From the NCBI RefSeq assembly GCF_000263595.1, contig NZ_ADES01000006.1, forward strand, positions 1-40,982: a stretch of 40,982 nucleotides of DNA, written 5' to 3'. Below are positions 25,707-33,965 of the stretch, piece after piece. The notes beneath the pieces were generated by a model. It had not been told where the DNA came from, did no database searches, and was given only the letters and a program-made list of their open reading frames with translations. The translations under genes were made by a program, and so were the position numbers. The DNA is from Gardnerella vaginalis 1500E. Its GTDB lineage: Bacteria; Actinomycetota; Actinomycetes; Actinomycetales; Bifidobacteriaceae. How positions within the stretch are numbered: position 1 is the first letter of the stretch; every line of letters begins with the position of its first letter.

Positions 25707-26709
25707 AAAAATACGCGCGAATTTCGTCTGCAGTTCCGTAAGAAGCCTGAGCGCCAAAGCGAGTTGCAGCATACGCAGAAACATAGGATGCTAAAGCTGC
25801 CGCGTCTGGCAATGACATTGAAGCAGCCAAACCAGCCAAAATTGTACCCATAAACGCATCTCCGCAACCGGTAGTGTCTTGAGCATTAACACGCTGTGCA
25901 GCAATACGGCAAACAGGATCTTCCTCAGCATACTGCAAAACAACAGAACCATCGCCGCCTAAAGTCACAACAGCCTCATCAAAACCAAAGTTGTGCATAA
26001 CTTCAGCAGCATGATTCCAATCAAAACCATCCCAATTGCCATCTTCTGGCTCGTCAATATTAAGCAATTGAGCCATCTCATGCTCGTTTACAAGCAAAAT
26101 GTCGGCAGCATCAATCAAATCCTTCGGCAAAGTAGGCACAAAAGGAGAATTATTGAGCAAAACTTTTACACCAGCATCATGCGCAATTTTCGCCGCCGCT
26201 GTAACAGTTTCCATCGGGCTTTCCAAGCAGAGACCAAGCACCCGAGCGCTAGTCAAAGCACTTTTAACAGACTCAATATACGCAACCGTAACGTGCGCAT
26301 TAGAACCAGGCGCGTAAACAATCGTATTTTCGCCGCCCTGAGCATCAACTGTAATAACCGTTGCACCGCTAGGAGTGTTGTCGACGCGCAAAATATTAGT
26401 GGTGTCAACACCAGCATTGTTCAAAGAATTAAGCAAAAAGTCGGCGTTTTGGTCGCTGCCAACAGCACCAAACATGCGCACGTGCGCGCCAATTTTTGCC
26501 GCCGAAACAGCCTGATTTCCAGACTTTCCTCCAGGAAGAACCTTCAATTCGCCACCATTAACTGTTTCGCCTGGTTTTGGAAGACGGTCGGCAACAATCG
26601 TGTAGTCGGCGTTCATTGAGCCAACCACTGCAATAGCAGAGTTGGCACAGTCAGCAGCCTTCACTTTTTCTAATACATCCAGCGAGTCTAAAGTATCGTG
26701 GTAGCGCAT
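25699..26709 (-). CDS. rbsK: Ribokinase (PfkB family)
   Basis: This cytoplasmic kinase is predicted to phosphorylate ribose or a related sugar with ATP. It has the PfkB N-terminal signature LPGGKSGNQAVSAAKIGA and the C-terminal signature DTTGCGDAFMGTILAG, in which the Asp near residue 280 is the catalytic base. AVVGSMNADYTI is typical of ribokinases. A non-conserved N-terminal extension of about 25 residues precedes the domain. The ATG at 26709 follows AAAGGA at good spacing; a TTG just before it is less likely. Ribose is the most likely substrate on overall similarity, but other sugars of the ribokinase branch cannot be excluded. There is no transporter or regulator for ribose next to it. 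Confidence 0.87.
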   Translation of the reverse strand: MRYHDTLDSLDVLEKVKAADCANSAIAVVGSMNADYTIVADRLPKPGETVNGGELKVLPGGKSGNQAVSAAKIGAHVRMFGAVGSDQNADFLLNSLNNAGVDTTNILRVDNTPSGATVITVDAQGGENTIVYAPGSNAHVTVAYIESVKSALTSARVLGLCLESPMETVTAAAKIAHDAGVKVLLNNSPFVPTLPKDLIDAADILLVNEHEMAQLLNIDEPEDGNWDGFDWNHAAEVMHNFGFDEAVVTLGGDGSVVLQYAEEDPVCRIAAQRVNAQDTTGCGDAFMGTILAGLAASMSLPDAAALASYVSAYAATRFGAQASYGTADEIRAYFSK

Positions 26710-26751
26710 CAAAATTCCTTTCTTTGTTTGATTTTTATTTTATAACCTAAG

Positions 26752-27750
26752 TCAGTCAGTACGCTTGCACAGAAGAATCATCATTATGAAGATAAGCCCG
26801 AAGCCCACAAAATCCGCCCACGAAAAAACAGCGCCCGTAAACATAACGGCCGTAATCGCAGCAGTAACCGGCTCGCTCGCGCCAAGAAGCGTTCCTTTCA
26901 CAGAACCTACGCGCATAATACCCTCAAGAAACAGCCAGTAAGCGCCAAAAGTGCCTGCAACAACCGTAAAAGTAAACAGCAAAAGCGCGCGCCAATCAAG
27001 CGGCGGCATAGTTTCCCACGGACGCACAAACGGAAGCATAATCAGCCCCGAAATAATAAAAGTAATGCCGTTTACAGTAAGATTTCCCCATTTTGCAATC
27101 AACTTCACCGGCATAATCGCGAGCGCCGCCGTACTTGCAGCATCTGCCAATCCCCAAAGCAAACCCATAATCGGCAGGGAAAGCGAAGAAAGATTGCCAC
27201 CCGTTGCCATTAAAGCAGTTCCTGCAAAAGCTAGAACAACGCCAATTGTTTCGCGAATAGTTGGCACGCGGCGAGTATGCAAGCACGCATAAACCAACAC
27301 GAATAGAAGATTAAGGCTTTGAAGCACAGTTGCGGTTCCGGAATTAGTCCAGTCGATTGTGCACAAGTACGAAACTTGCGTAAGCAACACGCAAACTACG
27401 CCAGTAACAGCCATCGAGATCCACGTGCGGCCAGATTTTACTGCTCCTGTAAGCTTTTTCGGCGTGCAAGCTGCTGCAGTAATAGTAAACAATATGCCGG
27501 CTGCAATTTGACGAACGCAAGCGATTTGCAAAGGAGATACGCGATACGTTGACATGAGGATTTTTGAAACTGTTGCGTTTGCGCCCCAGAATGCGCCGCC
27601 TAAAAGAGTTAGCAAAATGCCAATAAGTATTGCGTTCGTTGAATGGTTGAATGCAGGATTAGGGCGATCAGGCGTACTCGCTATTGCTTTTGCAGCGGAT
27701 TTTGAAGTGTCGAAAGTTTTAGAGCCAGTTTGTAACTTAAGCTTAGACAT
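26752..27750 (-). CDS. EamA-family (DMT) transporter
   Basis: This is an inner-membrane protein of 332 aa with about ten hydrophobic segments arranged as two EamA repeats. The first begins at LLTLLGGAFWGANATVSKILM, and the second begins near IMGLLWGLADAASTAALAI. The last segments, PVTAAITAVMFTGAVFSWADFVGFGLI, are typical of the family. EamA proteins export amino acids, metabolites or drugs; the substrate here is unknown. Two in-frame upstream starts (27774, 27768) exist. The ATG at 27750 was chosen because GAGGTGA lies seven bases before it. A hydrophilic tail of about 35 residues precedes the first membrane segment. Confidence 0.88.
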   Translation of the reverse strand: MSKLKLQTGSKTFDTSKSAAKAIASTPDRPNPAFNHSTNAILIGILLTLLGGAFWGANATVSKILMSTYRVSPLQIACVRQIAAGILFTITAAACTPKKLTGAVKSGRTWISMAVTGVVCVLLTQVSYLCTIDWTNSGTATVLQSLNLLFVLVYACLHTRRVPTIRETIGVVLAFAGTALMATGGNLSSLSLPIMGLLWGLADAASTAALAIMPVKLIAKWGNLTVNGITFIISGLIMLPFVRPWETMPPLDWRALLLFTFTVVAGTFGAYWLFLEGIMRVGSVKGTLLGASEPVTAAITAVMFTGAVFSWADFVGFGLIFIMMILLCKRTD

Positions 27751-27865
27751 ATCAGATTCACCTCGCATCCCCAAAACAAGCGATTATGCAGCAATTATTG
27801 CACGCGCGCCCAACTAATACTCGGAGCGTATTACGTAAAGTAGGTGCACGCAGCGCAACAACCGG

Positions 27866-27906
27866 AAAACAAAAAGCTCCCGACGCTAAATCAGCGTCAG
27901 AAGCTT
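27866..27906 (-). terminator. Rho-independent terminator of the tRNA-Ser gene
   Basis: On the minus strand a stem of AAGCT/AGCTT and GACGCT/AGCGTC arms is separated by a small internal loop, has a 5-base terminal loop, and is followed by TTTTTGTTTT. It begins about six bases after the tRNA 3' end. Confidence 0.85.
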
Positions 27907-27912
27907 AAGCGC

Positions 27913-27997
27913 GGAGAATACGAGATTCGAACTCGTGAGGCTGTTACACCAACACGCTTTCCAAGCGTGCGCCATAGACCACTAGGCGAATTCTCCA
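27913..27997 (-). tRNA. tRNA-Ser (anticodon GGA)
   Basis: An 85-base class II tRNA. Acceptor arms GGAGAAT and ATTCTCC pair perfectly with a G discriminator. The anticodon stem CACGC/GCGTG encloses TTGGAAA, giving anticodon GGA (reads UCC and UCU). A long variable arm is present, as expected for serine, and the T loop is TTCGAAT between ACGAG and CTCGT. The 3' CCA is not encoded. The rest of the 355-bp gap around it (27751-28105) holds only its terminator and no reading frame of note. Confidence 0.95.
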
Positions 27998-28105
27998 AAC
28001 TGCTAACTTAGCAAGCAAATCACCCGCTAAGCAAACAACTTAAACAGAATACCACGAATTTGAGATATTGCAAACTCGCGCGCGCCGCGACAACGAAAGT
28101 TGAGA

Positions 28106-29353
28106 TTACTTAAGCAAAGGCGCTACTTGCGTTTCGTAAGCGCGCAAAGCCATGTCGATTACGTTGTGCATGTCGTAGTAGCTGTAAGTACCAAGCCTAC
28201 CGCCGAAAACAGTGTTCGGCTCAGCTGCTGCAAGCTCCGCATAGCGCGCATACAAGGCTTTATCTTCCTCAGTATTCACAGGATAGTAAGGCTCATCCTC
28301 ACGAGTTGCAGCGCGCGAATACTCCTGCCACACAACAGTCTCCCCAGCTTTCACGCTTTTACCCGGCACGAAATCAGCTTCACCACTAGCCTCACCACTA
28401 GCCTCCGTAGAAACCTCTGCGCGCTCTGGATTAAAGTTCTTAAACTCAATCGCGCGCGTAAACGGAACGTCCGCATCCGAATAATTCATAACTGGGCAAC
28501 CAAAGTGGTCACTCTCCTCGTAACGCACTTCTTTAAAGTCCACGGTACGCCACTTTAACTCGCCAAGCTTATAGTCAAAATACCTATCAACCGGACCGGT
28601 ATAAACTACCGGCACTCCAGCCTCCGCCAGCGCACGCTTATTAAACGGCTGCGACTCGTCGAAAAAGTCTACTCCAAGCGAAACATGAATGCGCGGATCG
28701 TCAATCATGCGCTGCATCCAAGCTGTGTAGCCATCCGTTGGCAAACCTTCCCAAGTGTCTTTAAAGTAGCGATTATTGTAGTTAAATCTCACAGGCAAGC
28801 GCTTAATAATTCCAGCAGGAAGCTCGGAAGGATCCGTTTGCCACTGCTTTGCTGTGTAGTTTTTAATAAACGCCTCGTACAAAGGTCGCCCGATTAAACT
28901 AATGCCCTTATCGTTCAAATTTTGCGGATCTTTACCAGCCAACTCCCCCGCTTGGCTTGCAATCAAAGCCTTCGCTTCTTCTGGCGTGTAGTGCGCGTGG
29001 AAGAATTGGTTAATTGTACCCAAGTTGATTGGCAGCGGATAAACTTCGCCGTCATGCGTTGCATAAACGCGATGCACGTAGTTAGTAAAAGACGTAAAAC
29101 GATTCACATAATCCCATACGCGCTTGTTGCTTGTGTGGAAAAGATGCGCACCGTACTTGTGAATTTCAATTCCCGTGCTCTCGTCAAAATACGAATAAGC
29201 GTTTCCACCAATGTGATTACGAACGTCAATAATTTCAACGCGAGCGCCAGTATGCTCCACTGCTTGCTGAGCTACAGTTAAACCAAACAAGCCCGCTCCA
29301 ACAACTACTAAATCTGGGTAAGTTGCGTTTTGGGAGGTTGCTGCTTGCGTCAT
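28106..29353 (-). CDS. glf: UDP-galactopyranose mutase
   Basis: Glf is a flavoenzyme that converts UDP-galactopyranose to UDP-galactofuranose, the donor for galactofuranan. The N-terminal FAD-binding motif is VVGAGLFGLTVAQQA. EIHKYGAHLFHTS is the family signature, and RRY-type and Arg-rich C-terminal sequence (GGRLGTYSYYDMHNVI) supplies the substrate-binding arginine. The length of 415 aa is normal. The frame extends to 29392, but the ATG at 29353 follows AAAGG at normal spacing and begins near the FAD motif. A short repetitive Ser/Gly/Glu/Ala insert lies at about residue 325. It is divergent from the GlfT2-like transferase gene, which would use its product. Confidence 0.95.
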   Translation of the reverse strand: MTQAATSQNATYPDLVVVGAGLFGLTVAQQAVEHTGARVEIIDVRNHIGGNAYSYFDESTGIEIHKYGAHLFHTSNKRVWDYVNRFTSFTNYVHRVYATHDGEVYPLPINLGTINQFFHAHYTPEEAKALIASQAGELAGKDPQNLNDKGISLIGRPLYEAFIKNYTAKQWQTDPSELPAGIIKRLPVRFNYNNRYFKDTWEGLPTDGYTAWMQRMIDDPRIHVSLGVDFFDESQPFNKRALAEAGVPVVYTGPVDRYFDYKLGELKWRTVDFKEVRYEESDHFGCPVMNYSDADVPFTRAIEFKNFNPERAEVSTEASGEASGEADFVPGKSVKAGETVVWQEYSRAATREDEPYYPVNTEEDKALYARYAELAAAEPNTVFGGRLGTYSYYDMHNVIDMALRAYETQVAPLLK

Positions 29354-29417
29354 ATTATTTACCTTTCGTACTTTCGGTTGTTTTACGCACAATACATTTT
29401 AAGAATAGGCTTAAGCG

Positions 29418-29437
29418 TATATATACGTATATATAAT
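29418..29437. promoter_or_regulatory. Perfect 18-bp palindrome with -10 box between glf and the GlfT2-like gene
   Basis: TATATATACGTATATATA at 29418-29435 is a perfect palindrome. It overlaps TATAAT at 29432-29437, a consensus -10 hexamer for the plus strand. Seven bases after that hexamer is an ATG (29445), so the transcript could start at or next to the start codon. The palindrome might be an operator shared by the two divergent genes. No clear -35 box is seen. Confidence 0.45.
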
Positions 29438-29444
29438 GTCTAAT

Positions 29445-31580
29445 ATGACTAAGGCAATGAGTGCAGAAACCAAAGAAACGCAAGACAAGCAGGATATTAG
29501 TAACGCAAATAGCAGCAACGAAAGCTGGGAAGTTGTAAATCGCGTTGTTTACCCGCTAAAAGACGCGGAAATTACTATGCCACTTTATGTAATTCCGTGG
29601 CATCGCTCCTACTTGCAGCGCACTGTGCTCGATCCTCGCATGAACACGCGCGCAATCGATATAAATAATCTAAATCTCACTGATTTTAAGAAGCTTCTTG
29701 CAGATACTAGCAGCCACTTGCCAAACGTTGAAACTCAAGGCGTTTGCACTGTTCTTTCGCGCAACTCGCTTTGCATTGCCGCCGGAAAGCACGTGTCGCT
29801 TTGCACTTTCTTTAACGCTTTTCCTGCGAGTTATTGGCAGCATTGGACGCGCGTAAAAACTGTTAAGTTTACAGCGCAAGTTGATGGAGCAGGTGCGTTG
29901 CAACTTATGCGCTCGACCGGCCGCGGACTTACGTATCCGGTTCAAAAGTTTGAGTTTGATTCCACTAATAAGCAGCCAACTCAAGGCAATCCGTCAACGC
30001 AAGATAAGCAAACACAATCTGCTCAAATTATTAGCTACGAAATACCTATGACAGGTCTTGCAGACGGTGGATATTTTTGGTTTGAAGCTAAAGCAAGCGA
30101 TTCTAGCTGCCTAACTGTTAGCAGTGCCGAGTGGAGCGTACCATGCGAAAATAAAGTGCAATCAGGAAAACAGAAGCAACCAAATAGTACTTTTTCTATT
30201 GCTATTACTACGTTTAATCGCCCTTCGTACTGCCACAATCAGCTAAAGGCAATAGCAGAAAACAAAGCACTTCGCGAGCGCCTTGACACAATTTATTGCA
30301 CAGATCAGGGTACGGATTTAGTTAAGAATCAGCCTGGATTTAATGAAACAAGCGCAAATCTTGGCAGCCAGCTTACGTATATTCAGCAGGCTAATTTAGG
30401 CGGTTCCGGCGGATTCTCTCGCGGCATGTTTGAAACGCTTAAAGCAGGAAAAAGCAGCTACACTATGCTTCTCGACGACGACGCAATCAGCGAAACCGAG
30501 TGCATTCTTCGCGCGCTTCAGTTTGCTGATTACACAATTAAGCCTGCTATTATTGGCGGCGGGATGCTTCATCTTGACAATCGCACTGTGCTTTACACTC
30601 AAGGCGAACGATTCACTCGCAACAATGTGTGGATGAAGCCTTCACAGAATCTTGATTACAATCATGATTTTGCAGCTATTACTTTGCAAGATTGCCCTGA
30701 GCGCCACCAGCGAATAGACACTGATTACAACGGTTGGTGGATGAGTCTTATTCCAACTGCGATTATGAAAGAAATCGGCCTTTCACTTCCTGTGTTTATT
30801 AAGTTTGACGACACTGAGTATTCGATTAGAGCACTTGAGCACGGATACCACACGATTTGCCTGCCTGGAGTGGCGGTTTGGCATCAGGCTTGGCACGATA
30901 AAGATCCTTCGCGCACTTGGGAAGAGTATTTCTTCCAGCGTAATCGTTGGATTTGCGGACTGCTTCATTGCACTAAACCAAGTTTACGTTTTGCGATTGA
31001 GATGCTTCGAAGCGACTTAGCTTCCGGCTTAAAACTTGCGTATTCTGCTATGCATTTGCATCATATGGGATTACAGGATATTTTGCGCGGACCACAATAT
31101 ATTGTTGATTCAATGCCGCAAAAGCTTGGCGAGGTTCGTAAAGCGCGTCAAGCATTTAGTGACACGCAGCCTGTAAGCGACGAAGCGCTTATTAGTGAGG
31201 TTTCACGCGAGCACGTAAGTCCGTTTACTGCGCACGATGCTAAGGCTTTGCGTAAGGCGCAGAAGCACGCAACGATTAAAGCTTTGTTTGCTCACGAAAA
31301 GCATGTGAAGAATCCTAAAGCAGAAGTTGCTATTCCAGCGCAAGACGTTTCTTGGCCTTCGTTTGTTGGCGTGAATACTGCAATTGTTACGGCTCCAGAT
31401 GGCACTACTCTGAATCTTTTCCAGCGAGATAGCAGGTTATTCCGTAAAATGTTGCGCGCGGACGTACTTTTGGCGTTAAAAATGTTTAGTAAGTGGAAGA
31501 AGCTGTCTAGAGAGTATCGCAGCTACGATATGGCAAGTTTCGAAAGTTGGGATAAAATCTTCCGAACTGCTAATAAGTAG
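29445..31580 (+). CDS. GlfT2-like galactofuranosyltransferase (GT2)
   Basis: A polymerising galactofuranosyltransferase is predicted, using UDP-Galf at the inner face of the membrane. After an N-terminal beta-rich domain, the GT-A domain starts near residue 250 with SIAITTFNRPSYC. The metal-binding DDD lies near 345 (MLLDDDA), and KFDDTEYSIRA and the conserved VWHQAWHDKDPSRTWEEY follow. The C-terminal domain, ending in SYDMASFESWDKIF, resembles that of mycobacterial GlfT2. The length is 711 aa, against about 640 in mycobacteria. An ATG at 29436 is also in frame, but it overlaps the likely -10 box, so 29445 was preferred. No Shine-Dalgarno sequence precedes either, suggesting a leaderless transcript. 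The adjacent glf gene supports the substrate. Confidence 0.88.
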   Translation: MTKAMSAETKETQDKQDISNANSSNESWEVVNRVVYPLKDAEITMPLYVIPWHRSYLQRTVLDPRMNTRAIDINNLNLTDFKKLLADTSSHLPNVETQGVCTVLSRNSLCIAAGKHVSLCTFFNAFPASYWQHWTRVKTVKFTAQVDGAGALQLMRSTGRGLTYPVQKFEFDSTNKQPTQGNPSTQDKQTQSAQIISYEIPMTGLADGGYFWFEAKASDSSCLTVSSAEWSVPCENKVQSGKQKQPNSTFSIAITTFNRPSYCHNQLKAIAENKALRERLDTIYCTDQGTDLVKNQPGFNETSANLGSQLTYIQQANLGGSGGFSRGMFETLKAGKSSYTMLLDDDAISETECILRALQFADYTIKPAIIGGGMLHLDNRTVLYTQGERFTRNNVWMKPSQNLDYNHDFAAITLQDCPERHQRIDTDYNGWWMSLIPTAIMKEIGLSLPVFIKFDDTEYSIRALEHGYHTICLPGVAVWHQAWHDKDPSRTWEEYFFQRNRWICGLLHCTKPSLRFAIEMLRSDLASGLKLAYSAMHLHHMGLQDILRGPQYIVDSMPQKLGEVRKARQAFSDTQPVSDEALISEVSREHVSPFTAHDAKALRKAQKHATIKALFAHEKHVKNPKAEVAIPAQDVSWPSFVGVNTAIVTAPDGTTLNLFQRDSRLFRKMLRADVLLALKMFSKWKKLSREYRSYDMASFESWDKIFRTANK

Positions 31581-31590
31581 CAACGTAAAC

Positions 31591-31614
31591 TCGCGAGGAG
31601 AGAAATCCCCGCGA
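31591..31614. terminator. Hairpin between convergent glfT2-like and wzt-like genes
   Basis: TCGCGAGG and CCCCGCGA form an 8-bp stem with one mismatch and an 8-base loop, eleven bases after the transferase stop codon. ATGTTT follows rather than a long T-tract. Its place between convergent genes supports a terminator. Confidence 0.5.
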
Positions 31615-31646
31615 ATGTTTCACACAAATGTTTCACGAAACCTGCT

Positions 31647-32915
31647 TCACGAAACCTGCTTAATCGTCATCGCACGATCGCTTAGCAAAGCATAATCGCG
31701 ATTACGACTATCTCTAATCACAAACGTGCAAGCGTTCGCATCCACTGCCACAGCTAGCAAATCCGTGTAGTCGTCCTCAGTTAGGCTAGGAGTGCGCAAA
31801 GAAGTAAAAAGCGTAAACTCGCCATTGTTAAACAAATTCAATGGCATTTCAAAATACACTGTTTGGTGTCCGCGCTTCTGCATTTTCAGCACTTTAGAAC
31901 CAGTGTCGTAAGTAATTCCTCCGCGACGAATGTCGTGTAAAGCAATCGCTAAATAGAAGTCACCCGGCTCGTCGTACTGATATTCCACAGCAAAACGGAA
32001 AGTATCGCTGCTCTTATAAATCTTGTCTTCCAAAGCATATGTTCTAAGCAGCGGACATTTTGCATTCAAGCCCTGCGCATACTGTCCCTTTCCTAGCTTC
32101 TCACCAAGCTTATTCTGCTTTTCACGCTCTGCCTCAATATTTGCCAAAGTGTACTGATCTGCCACGGACTCAGTGTTTCCAATCGCCGCAACTTCACCGT
32201 CGCTAATCATCATCGCACGCGTGCAATAGCGTTTCACGGCGTTCATATCGTGCGTAACAAGAATAACGGTTTTAGTTGGATCTTTACGAATATCTGTAAA
32301 GAACGCGTCGCACTTGCGCTGGAAAGCTTCGTCGCCAACAGCCAAAACTTCGTCAAGAACTAGAATATCTCCCTGCGCTTTAATTGCCACAGAAAACGCC
32401 AAGCGAACTTGCATGCCCGAAGAGTAATTCTTTAACTTTTGATCCATAAAGTCTTCAAGCTCGGCAAATTCCACAATATCGTCGTACATTGCGTCAATTT
32501 CTGCGCGCGTGAAGCCGAGTAGTGCTCCGTTAAGATACACGTTTTCTCGGCCGGTAAGTTCCGGATTAAAGCCAACGCCAAGTTCAATAAACGGCACAAG
32601 CTTGCCTTTTACTTTTACACTTCCGGTATTTGGATAGTAGATTTGCGAAATAATTTTTAAGAGGGTTGATTTACCGCCACCATTTCGCCCGACTATTCCG
32701 AAGAATTCACCGCGATGCACGTCGAAACTTATGTCTTTAAGAACGTTCTGGATTTTGTAGCCTTTAATACCTTTAGTAAGATTTATAAACGCTTGCTTTA
32801 AGCCAGTTGCCTGCTCGGTTGGTAGTTTAAAATACTTACCTACATGATTGACTGATAGAACAATATCGTCGTTGCGCACTTCCGCTTCTTGCGCTTCTTC
32901 CTGCAACTTACTCAT
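31647..32915 (-). CDS. Polysaccharide ABC exporter ATPase with C-terminal glycan-binding-like domain (Wzt type)
   Basis: This is the ATPase of an O-antigen/teichoic-acid type exporter. Walker A is GRNGGGKST near residue 80, the signature is YSSGMQVRLAF near 165, and Walker B is ILVLDEVLAVGDEAF near 190, followed by the switch His in VTHDMN. From about residue 270 there is a second domain of beta-strand character (FRFAVEYQYDEPGDFYLAI, HQTVYFEMPLNLFNNGEF) like the Wzt C-terminal domain. In other systems that domain recognises the capped or modified end of the glycan. The ATG at 32915 was preferred to the GTG at 32930. The permease gene lies 61 bases upstream. A 14-bp direct duplication overlaps the stop codon region. 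Confidence 0.9.
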   Translation of the reverse strand: MSKLQEEAQEAEVRNDDIVLSVNHVGKYFKLPTEQATGLKQAFINLTKGIKGYKIQNVLKDISFDVHRGEFFGIVGRNGGGKSTLLKIISQIYYPNTGSVKVKGKLVPFIELGVGFNPELTGRENVYLNGALLGFTRAEIDAMYDDIVEFAELEDFMDQKLKNYSSGMQVRLAFSVAIKAQGDILVLDEVLAVGDEAFQRKCDAFFTDIRKDPTKTVILVTHDMNAVKRYCTRAMMISDGEVAAIGNTESVADQYTLANIEAEREKQNKLGEKLGKGQYAQGLNAKCPLLRTYALEDKIYKSSDTFRFAVEYQYDEPGDFYLAIALHDIRRGGITYDTGSKVLKMQKRGHQTVYFEMPLNLFNNGEFTLFTSLRTPSLTEDDYTDLLAVAVDANACTFVIRDSRNRDYALLSDRAMTIKQVS

Positions 32916-32976
32916 AAATTCCACTTCCACATCATAACTGTCATAAATATCGTAAAATTTTCATAAATTTAGCACG

Positions 32977-33801
32977 CTACATAATTTCTACGAAAGTGCG
33001 ACTATTTTTTCGGAATATATACACTCCAAGCCACACTATTAGCACTGTAAGCAAAAGCGGCACGCAAGACATCCACGAGAATCCAAATTCACTCCACACG
33101 GTTGGTTGCGTTTCGGGAGCCAGCATATTGTGTCGAATATCCTGAATACATTGCGCTATAGGATTAAGCAGTTCAAGCTTTGCCAACACCGCAAAAATAC
33201 CACCCTTATTAATCACGTAACTGAGCGGGTAAATAATCGGCATTCCATAAAACAGCAGCTGCTGAGCAACTTCCCAAATATGCAAAATATCGCGGAAGAA
33301 CACGTACATAGTAGACATTATTAGTGCCATTCCGATTGCAATTGCATAAAGCTGAATCAAACTTATTGGGAGAAGAATAACTCTCCACGTAAAATGCACT
33401 CCGCCAATAATCGCAAAAATAAGCACGACTACTAAATTAATCAAAAAGCTTATTAAAGATCCAACCGTTGCCGAAACCACCACAATGTAGTTTGGAAAAT
33501 GGATTTTGCGCAGCAAATCGCCGCGATCAACAAGCGAACGCAGGCCAATCGAAGTGGATTCTTGCACAAACTGCCATGCGCTAATTCCCATCAAAAGAAC
33601 CACAGGGTATGTTGGTGTGCCGTCTGTCATTCGCAAAAACTTGCCAAAAATAAGATACATAACGCAAAACATCATCAACGGCTTCAACGCCGACCACGCT
33701 ACACCCAAGAAAGAGCCTTGGTAGCGCAACTTAAAATCGGTTTTTACTAAACCGCGAAGCACGATATTTGCATACGCGTACTTTTTACGACAACAAGCCA
33801 T
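32977..33801 (-). CDS. Polysaccharide ABC exporter permease (Wzm/TagG type)
   Basis: This ABC-2 type permease has six hydrophobic segments and forms the membrane channel for the Wzt-like ATPase encoded downstream. Typical features are the amphipathic N-terminal LVKTDFKLRYQGSFLGVAWSALKPL before the first segment, and the C-terminal-half motif RDILHIWEVAQQLLFYGMPIIYPLS. The length of 274 aa is normal. A GTG at 33813 is also possible; neither start has a good ribosome-binding site, so the start is uncertain by four codons. The pair exports an undecaprenyl-linked glycan, here probably the galactofuranose-containing polymer made by the neighbouring enzymes. Confidence 0.9.
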   Translation of the reverse strand: MACCRKKYAYANIVLRGLVKTDFKLRYQGSFLGVAWSALKPLMMFCVMYLIFGKFLRMTDGTPTYPVVLLMGISAWQFVQESTSIGLRSLVDRGDLLRKIHFPNYIVVVSATVGSLISFLINLVVVLIFAIIGGVHFTWRVILLPISLIQLYAIAIGMALIMSTMYVFFRDILHIWEVAQQLLFYGMPIIYPLSYVINKGGIFAVLAKLELLNPIAQCIQDIRHNMLAPETQPTVWSEFGFSWMSCVPLLLTVLIVWLGVYIFRKNSRTFVEIM

Positions 33802-33947
33802 GAGATTTTTCACGCTCTTAATAATATCAGTTATGTTGTAATTGAAATGATACTTTAGACGAAATGAGCTTATAGTTGAAAATAGGCTTTAGTCATAACA
33901 ATTGAGCACTGCATTTGAATACGCTGAATCAACATTCATAAACCACT

Positions 33948-33958
33948 TATGCTAACAT
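33948..33958 (+). promoter_or_regulatory. Candidate -10 region for the tandem GT2 gene
   Basis: TATGCT (33948-33953) and TAACAT (33953-33958) are both possible -10 hexamers, ending 7-12 bases before the ATG at 33966. No Shine-Dalgarno sequence lies between, which suggests a very short leader or none. The rest of the gap to the permease gene shows nothing else. Confidence 0.3.
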
Positions 33959-33965
33959 CGTACGT

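Noticed and set aside
27751..28105. An integration site or prophage remnant at the tRNA-Ser gene
   Set aside because: No integrase, direct repeat of the tRNA end or phage gene is seen on either side.
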